NCBI GenBank assembly: GCA_014634225.1
Contig: BLFN01000268.1
Span: 367,484 to 379,983, forward strand
Direction: 5' to 3'
From: Acropora yongei
Taxonomy: Eukaryota > Cnidaria > Anthozoa > Scleractinia > Acroporidae
DNA length: 12,500 nt
Part shown: one piece after another, positions 7,455 to 12,500 of the stretch
Layout: every line of letters starts with the position of its first letter
How positions within the stretch are numbered: the stretch's first letter is position 1
Made by a program: the position numbers and the translations under genes
Notes under the pieces: generated by a model
Database searches by the model: none
The model's input: the letters and a program-made list of their open reading frames with translations, nothing else
Told to the model about the DNA's origin: nothing

Positions 7455-8130
7455 TCTAGCGAACCTAAACAACCCAAAATGCAGAATAATCACTCCAGCA
7501 AAAAAATAATCTTGAAAAAATAAGTAGGCAAATATTAGACAGGATCAGCAACGGCATGAGATCCAAGAAGCAGCTTAAGACGCTGTGGCATAGCACGACC
7601 TCAGTCATCAAGTGGTTTTCAAATATCGAAAAAAAAGAAGAAGTATAATTCATTGTTGGTTTTTGATATCGTTGAATTATACCATTAATATCGGAGCAGC
7701 TACTAAGGCGACCGCTCGAATATTAAAGTATGCAACACACTACCGTTACCTATGAGGTTATTGAAATCATTATGCATTCGAATGAAGAGACGCTTTTGTT
7801 TGATAAGAATGAATTTAAGGTCATGAGAAGTGATTCATCGGTGTTTGATCTTGAAATGGGCTATTATGATGGAGCAACTTAGTCGGACTTTTATCTTACA
7901 CAAACTCTCACCAGCATACTCGTACAAAGGCACCGGTTTGTAGAGGGAAGACGGGCTGGCGGTTTTAAAGAAATATGAAAGCGAAATCAGGTGAAAAAAT
8001 CAATTATTTGTGATATTCTTGCTGATCCTACTAGTTTAACCGTCACCGTGCAGATAACCCCGAAGGCGGTTTATTACCTGGATGTAACGCCTAATCGAAC
8101 AAACGGCAAAAGTACCAACACAGGACGCCT
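7455..8130 (+). pseudogene. Decayed Penelope-like (PLE) reverse transcriptase fragment
   Basis: Plus-strand translation across frames gives an ordered series: CRIITPAK, then NNLEKISRQILDRISNG and TTSVIKWFSNI (7502-7630). VFDIVELY follows near 7660, with KYATHY and TYEVIEIIMHSNEETLLFD (7725-7803), then FDLEMGYYDGA (7848-7880) and, later, SLTVTVQI..YYLDVT (8032-8082). I recall this order (INPAK.., ..WF..I, FDIVE.YPSI, MGSYDGAE, ..FLDVT) from reverse transcriptase-like proteins of Penelope-type elements in cnidarians. At least three frameshifts and several in-frame stops make it dead. The clade is less certain than the RT nature. Its 5' edge lies ~130 bp upstream of the lectin start codon, on the opposite strand. 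Confidence 0.6.
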
Positions 8131-9051
8131 GACAAAAGGCCTTTGTACGTCAGGGCTTAATCTAAGCAACCTCTCTCCATTATTAGACAGGTTTCGGCTT
8201 TAATAAGCTCAGCTAGGAATATCAGCCCTACCATGGAACGAAGACGAAAACTACAGGCTTATACACTGACTCCCTCAAGTCTAGTGGATACCATGAAAAC
8301 ATCACATAAGTAACAAACAAAAAACAAAAAGAAAAAAGAAAAAAAAAAAAAAAAAACAGAGTCAGAGATCCAGCAGGTCTGGAGCAGAAATGGATAAAGA
8401 AACAAGACTCAAAACTGTGAAAGATATTCCACAAGAACAATCTTAAAGTATGCTCTAGCTGTATAAGTAAATTGCTTATGCACCGTTCCATTAACTCGTT
8501 TTATTATTATTTGCCTGAACTGTACAATTAATTAGTAAGTCTATTACGTGAGTTCTACAGCGGAAACAAACCATTTTACAGTTGTGTACCTAGTTGCCTG
8601 GCTAGTGAATGAAATTGAGGCTGGATTTGGCCTTGTTTTGAAAGAAACCGTCCTGCTTTACTTTTGCTAGTGATGCTGTTCTCGTGCTAACTAGTACGAA
8701 TTTATATAACAAAAATAGTGAAGTTTCTATTAAAGCAAGTTCTGTTACCAAACATAAAATCGGCTGGGAAATAGAGTTGGCGATATTCTCCCTGAAAGAT
8801 AAGACGATTTTAGCCTTTTAATTTTTTGTCTGATAAAACAGACAACAAAGGAATTAAGCTTCAGCCCCCGTTAGTCCCGGAAAATTGTTGATGCTATGAA
8901 CGCTTGTCGTGTTGAGTAAATTATGAGAGCTAAATTAATGTTAATGTCTTACAAGATGAGATAAGTTAAGATAACATAAGATCATTTATTTTACGTGAAG
9001 TACACTGGGAGTAGTTGCCCATTCTCCCGAGCCGATGGAGAGGTCAGTTTA
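8131..9051. other. Intergenic AT-rich stretch with A-rich tract, no gene seen
   Basis: An A-rich run (8311-8357, ending A16) could be the tail of an old retroposon read on the plus strand. CCTGAC..GTCAGG (8128-8154) forms a short inverted repeat around AAAGGCCTTT. The remaining ~690 bp is AT-rich with no coding character on either strand. Confidence 0.5.
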
Positions 9052-9098
9052 TTGTTGTTGTTGTTGTTTTATTTTTTATGTTATTATTATTATTTTTT
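9052..9098. repeat. (TTG)n and (TTA)n simple repeats
   Basis: About six TTG units (9052-9068) are followed by a T-rich gap and about five TTA units (9080-9094). These are ordinary microsatellites. Confidence 0.85.
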
Positions 9099-9380
9099 TT
9101 AGAAACAGCAGTTCTTACTCATACTTTGATGGAGAATTAAAACAAACAAAAAAAAAAATTCTGTGATTTTCATAAAACAATTGTTTCTTGAATTACTACG
9201 ACCGCAGGATGAACATAAAAATTGCGCCTGCACTTGTGGATCCTGGTCAGTTTGTTATTACGAAGAGTAAATCTGTAGGAAGCAAACTTAGGAACTCTCT
9301 CCATCACAGGCAACATAACGTCTTAAATAACTAGTCCAAAGTTGAAATGGTAGGGTCTTGAGTGATATGTATGTCACTTA

Positions 9381-9600
9381 GGCCGTGATAGCTTAGTTAG
9401 CATGTCTGTACAGGAAATAAATGGGGAATAAGGAGCTGAAGCGAGCACCACGACAAAAAACGAAAACCACACACATTGCGCACATTTCAAAGCCGTTCTT
9501 GTCCTGTCCACGACGCTAAATGACCTGCACTGAACATCAATTTTGTGTTCCTCTCTGTGAAGCGCTGGTCCTAATTGAATTTCCAGGATACTCACAACAC
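9381..9600 (+). repeat. SINE-like fragment with tRNA A-box head
   Basis: GGCCGTGATAGCTTAGTTAG (9381-9400) resembles the 5' end of a tRNA, with TAGCTTAGTTAG close to the Pol III A box TRGYNNARNNGG. The expected B box 30-50 bp later is missing, so this is not a tRNA gene. The next ~200 bp is likely the SINE body or an attached repeat; its minus-strand translation (TRTALKCAQCVWFSF) looks like a recurring repeat rather than a protein. Confidence 0.4.
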
Positions 9601-10515
9601 ATTTTGCAGGCGTAATGACTTTGAATAATTGAGAAACGATTGCAGAAACGCGAAGTTACATATTAAGATGACATTCTCGCCGTCGTCCACGTCTCCTTTG
9701 CTTGAACTCCCTAATTTAAAAAAACTAAACGACGACGACGAAAACAAATTTGGAAACAGTAGTATTGCATACTTAGCACGTGCGTTTTCCTTTGTTGTAC
9801 GTTATTAACTTCATGCAACAGCTACACTAGGTTATGACAACAACGTAAGTGGTTTTTCCTTCTCGATTTTGTTGCTTATCATTGGATTGTTGCTATTGGT
9901 TCTGTTTTTATCAAAACTTTTATTTTGATACATGGCTTTCTTTTCTGTTCAGAACATTGCGTCAAAAAAGATGAAATACTTAATCGCGTGCTTCGCATTT
10001 ATTCCTTCTTATTTGAATTATGGGGTAATGGCCTTCCTTGAAATTGATAAATCTTAAATAACGGTTAGTGCGAGCCAAATTGGGTTTCACAACATTCGCT
10101 TATTATTATATATATTTTTTTTATTTTCCGTAATGCTAAACTCGTCAATCCCTCGTAATTCATGTATGTCCACAAAGATGCCAAGTGGGTAGAACTTCCT
10201 TTGTTTTTATGGGCCTTTCGCTCTCTTGTTCTCACAAAGTTTGTAGTTTATTGATAGAAAGTAAGGTAAAATGAAAAATGCATATCAGTGTGAACTGCAC
10301 TAATGAAATAAATTTTGAAATTTGATAACACTTGTTAAAGGAAATAACTTGACCTGCAGCGAATGTGAATAACCCAACAAATGTATACTGAACCTTACTA
10401 ACCGAGAAATATAAATTATATAGTTATACAGTATAACTGTGGTTTCATTTCAGTGGGGAAGCGAAACATGGATTTTTTTCCTCACTATAGATATGAACGT
10501 GGTTGTTATAGCTAT
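9600..10515. other. Intergenic AT-rich stretch, no gene seen
   Basis: Contains CGACGACGACG (9730-9740) preceded ~50 bp upstream by CGCCGTCGTC, a weak inverted pair, and a TA/T-rich run (10102-10123). No frame shows codon structure or a recognisable motif, and no splice-bounded exon could be supported. Confidence 0.5.
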
Positions 10516-11100
10516 GGACTAACGCTCGAAACTTCAGCCCCGTTAGCTTTCTTACAGTGGAAATTCAACTCTGGTCAACTTGTTTGAAGACAACTTCCAT
10601 AATTAAGTAACTTTTCCTTTTCTCAATGCACTCTCTATCACTTAGCCATATATTTTGGTGCTAAAGTAAGGGTTAGTTTAAATGATTTCAGCGTGCTAAA
10701 TTTTCTGCATGGAATAATTTTAAAATAACTTAAGTTTTTCAAAGGTGGAAGAGTCGATTAACAATGGAAGAAGCTGTTATGCCACTTCGGAGGAGACCGA
10801 AGTGAAACACGAAAAGATGGGCTATCAAACGAATTAATGAGGTTGAGTTAACATTACCAGTTTAAGAATAAAACAAAGCTAAACTATTGAGCGTTAGCCC
10901 GTTTGCTCCGATAAGAAATTAACGAAACCTCCTTGCCGGTTACATAATAGATGCAAAATATTTTTCAAGTGGTTGTCCCTCGACTTCAAACTTACACATT
11001 TTCTGTTTCATTTGTGTCCGTCTCGAGCATTAACTCTTCGTGTACCTGGAGAAACTGTCTTCGCTCTGACGAAGGGCTGTCAATCGAATCGACAGCTTTG
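10516..11100. repeat. Three degenerate copies of a hammerhead-like repeat motif
   Basis: Copy 1 (+, 10516-10539) reads GGACTAACGCTCGAAACTTC. Copy 2 (minus, 10912-10875) reads GGGCTAACGCTC then TTTAGCTTTG. Copy 3 (+, 11064-11100) reads CTCTGACGAAGGGCTGTC then GACAGCTTTG. Together they suggest a parent of CTGACGA, GGGCTAACGCTC, GAAAC, GTCAGCTTTG. That order matches the CUGANGA, stem II, GAAA core of a hammerhead ribozyme, as carried by Penelope-like terminal repeats. Every copy here has a broken core. Copies 1 and 2 are inverted and their downstream flanks also match weakly (CTTACAGTGGAAAT versus CTTAAACTGGTAAT). Confidence 0.45.
10783..10804. other. Perfect 8-bp stem hairpin
   Basis: CACTTCGG, loop AGGAGA, CCGAAGTG: an 8-bp stem with no mismatch in AT-rich surroundings. 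It is not followed by a T run, so nothing marks it as a terminator. Its role is unknown. Confidence 0.6.
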
Positions 11101-11847
11101 TTGGGTTTCTTGGACCCCCAACTCGTTAAATACTAAAATTATCTTGTCGTCTACAAGGACACATCATGATAGACAACCCCAGTAACATCAATTAAGGCCC
11201 TCTATTCTTAAAGTTTATTAACATGCGTCAGTCTAGCTACTGTCGCGCAATTAACTGCACTAAATAGTTGTGAAATATAGTCTACATTAGATACATTCCT
11301 TATGCAAGAAGACATGAAATTAAATGATTGACCTCAATTGATGCCAGCACTTTGAAATTTTCGTGACGCAAAACTGTCAAACTTGTTATGGAATTCTGCC
11401 CAACAATTTGCGGGTGTTTTTGGAATTACAGGGAGAGTCTTATTTGTATGAGCGGAAATAGAAGGCCAAATATAAATATTTTTCTTTTCTTTTTAATCGT
11501 ATTGTCTTTTGCCTTGTCACAGCATATTGTAAACATTTATCTCGCAAATATTTAATTAAATCTGCATCTTAATTGCCTGCTTGTGTCCATTTCTTTTGAT
11601 ATTGCACGTTGAATTTAAAACTTGGAAAGACTTCAGCAACACCCATCTATCCTCTGCGTAGATCGGCAATGCGACAAGCAAGCAGTAACGAACTTGGAAC
11701 CTAAAGCTGATAAAGTAACATATATTTGAAGCAATGGACCTATGACTGTCTGATTTAACTACTGGGAGACCCGGACTTAGGAAAACCATTATTAAAATGT
11801 GAAATATTATTGACGTATTTTAATATTAATGCGCCAAAAGCGGCCTT
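11101..11847. other. Intergenic AT-rich stretch, no gene seen
   Basis: No coding frame, RNA gene or clear element was recognised here. The open frames are short and lack codon bias or motifs. The right end leads directly into the tandem array. Confidence 0.5.
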
Positions 11848-12407
11848 GCACCTAAACGTGATAAGGCAGGTTTTTTTTTTCTTTTGCAAAGTTTCAAAAA
11901 TTTAAGCTAAAACTACCTCAGTATTGCATTGTTTATCTGGCTCAAAATTTAAGAAAAAGTTCATTAATCAATACACTTTCAACACTGGTATTGTGTTCAT
12001 TGAATTGCCTAGGTTAGTAATCAATAACTTTTAGGTTAGTAGCTTTTAGGTTACTTTTAGGTTAGTAGCTTTTAGGCTTTTAGGTTAGTAATCAATAACC
12101 TTTGCGCCTAAATGTTCATTGAATTGCCTAGGTTAGTAATCAATAACTTTTAGGTTAGTAGCTTTTAGGTTACTTTTAGGTTAGTTGCTTTTAGGCTTTT
12201 AGGTAAGTAATCAATAACCTTTGCGCCTAAACGTTATAAAGCAGGGTTTTTTTTTTTTTTTTGCAAAATTTCAAAAATTTAAACTAAAACTACCTAAGTA
12301 TTGCATTGCTTATCTGGCTCAAAAGTTAAGAAAAAGTTCATTAATCAATGCACTTTCAACACTGGTATTGTGTTCATTGAATTGCCTAGGTTAGTAATCA
12401 ATAACTG
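11848..12407. repeat. Nested tandem repeat: 375-bp units, 119-bp sub-units, ~15-bp core
   Basis: Two copies of a ~185-bp segment (from CCTAAACG at 11851 and 12226, through a T run, to TAATCAATAACT at 12033 and 12406) are about 375 bp apart and nearly identical. Between them, a 119-bp unit starting GTTCATTGAATTGCCTAGG occurs at 11995 and 12114, with a partial third at 12372. Inside each 119-bp unit the core TTTTAGGTTAGTAGC repeats with small changes. The T run differs between copies (10 T then CTTTT, versus 16 T), typical of slippage. Confidence 0.9.
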
Positions 12408-12500
12408 AAAAGTTATCTAAGGGTAATGAGTTAAAACTTGTGAACACAAACTCAGCAGATAACAAGCAGGTGCAGGGCGGTGAATATTTGGTACGTGTTG
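12408..12500. other. Window end, no feature seen
   Basis: Unique-looking sequence after the tandem array. GTTATCT (12412) and AGATAAC (about 12457) could pair loosely, but there is too little sequence to judge. Confidence 0.4.

Noticed and set aside
8228..8491. 87-codon minus-strand frame
   Set aside because: It is held open by the long A/T tract (poly-Phe) and has no coding character elsewhere.
9381..9452. Possible tRNA gene
   Set aside because: Only an A-box-like start is present. There is no B box or acceptor-stem partner within tRNA length, so it fits a SINE fragment better.
10951..11185. Two overlapping ~60-70 codon plus-strand frames
   Set aside because: They overlap the degenerate hammerhead-like repeat copy, have no domain or splice context, and look like chance frames.
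11995..12232. Interstitial telomere repeat
   Set aside because: The core is TTTTAGGTTAGTAGC-like with no run of TTAGGG units, and it belongs to a 119-bp tandem unit.

Overview
The window looks like a repeat-rich, AT-rich, intron-bearing stretch of an animal genome, most likely an anthozoan cnidarian and probably a stony coral. No alignment could be run. The judgement rests on a secreted protein pairing a PAN/Apple-like domain with a C-type lectin domain across a phase-1 intron, on a dense mix of decayed LINE, piggyBac and Penelope-like relics with small inverted-repeat elements, and on repeats I recall as common in coral genomes. The species cannot be told.

Layout. 1 to ~1935 (minus): 3' half of a decayed L1/Tx1-like LINE, with reverse transcriptase and zf-RVT-like regions broken by frameshifts, a TTTA microsatellite and an A18 run. 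2031-2141: a ~110-bp piggyBac-type MITE bounded by TTAA. 2143-~2575 (minus): 3' end of a second LINE (CR1/L2-like C-terminus). 2591-2688: an 82-bp foldback MITE with an 8-bp target duplication. 2705-2840: a SINE-like piece with a degenerate tRNA B box. 2928-3364 (plus): a piggyBac transposase C-terminal relic. 4113-4521: a ~410-bp MITE.

4679-7322 (minus) holds the only convincing host gene. Exon 1 (7322-7016) encodes a signal peptide and PAN/Apple-like domain. A ~1.9-kb phase-1 intron follows, then exon 2 (5097-4679) encodes a long-form C-type lectin domain. The joined product is 241 residues, with AATAAA signals 36-61 nt past the stop. The intron carries a ~607-bp near-perfect foldback, an adjoining G-quadruplex-type G tract, and a ~748-bp MITE with a perfect 9-bp target duplication. 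Just upstream of exon 1, at 7455-8130 on the opposite strand, lies a decayed Penelope-like reverse transcriptase.

8200-12500 has no gene I can support. It holds A-rich and TTG/TTA simple repeats, a SINE-like A-box fragment near 9380, three degenerate copies of a hammerhead-like motif between 10516 and 11100, a sharp hairpin at 10783-10804, and a nested tandem array at 11848-12407.

No operon-like or multi-gene system is visible. The single gene probably encodes a secreted carbohydrate-binding, innate-recognition-type lectin. Everything else is mobile-element debris, some of it structurally striking.
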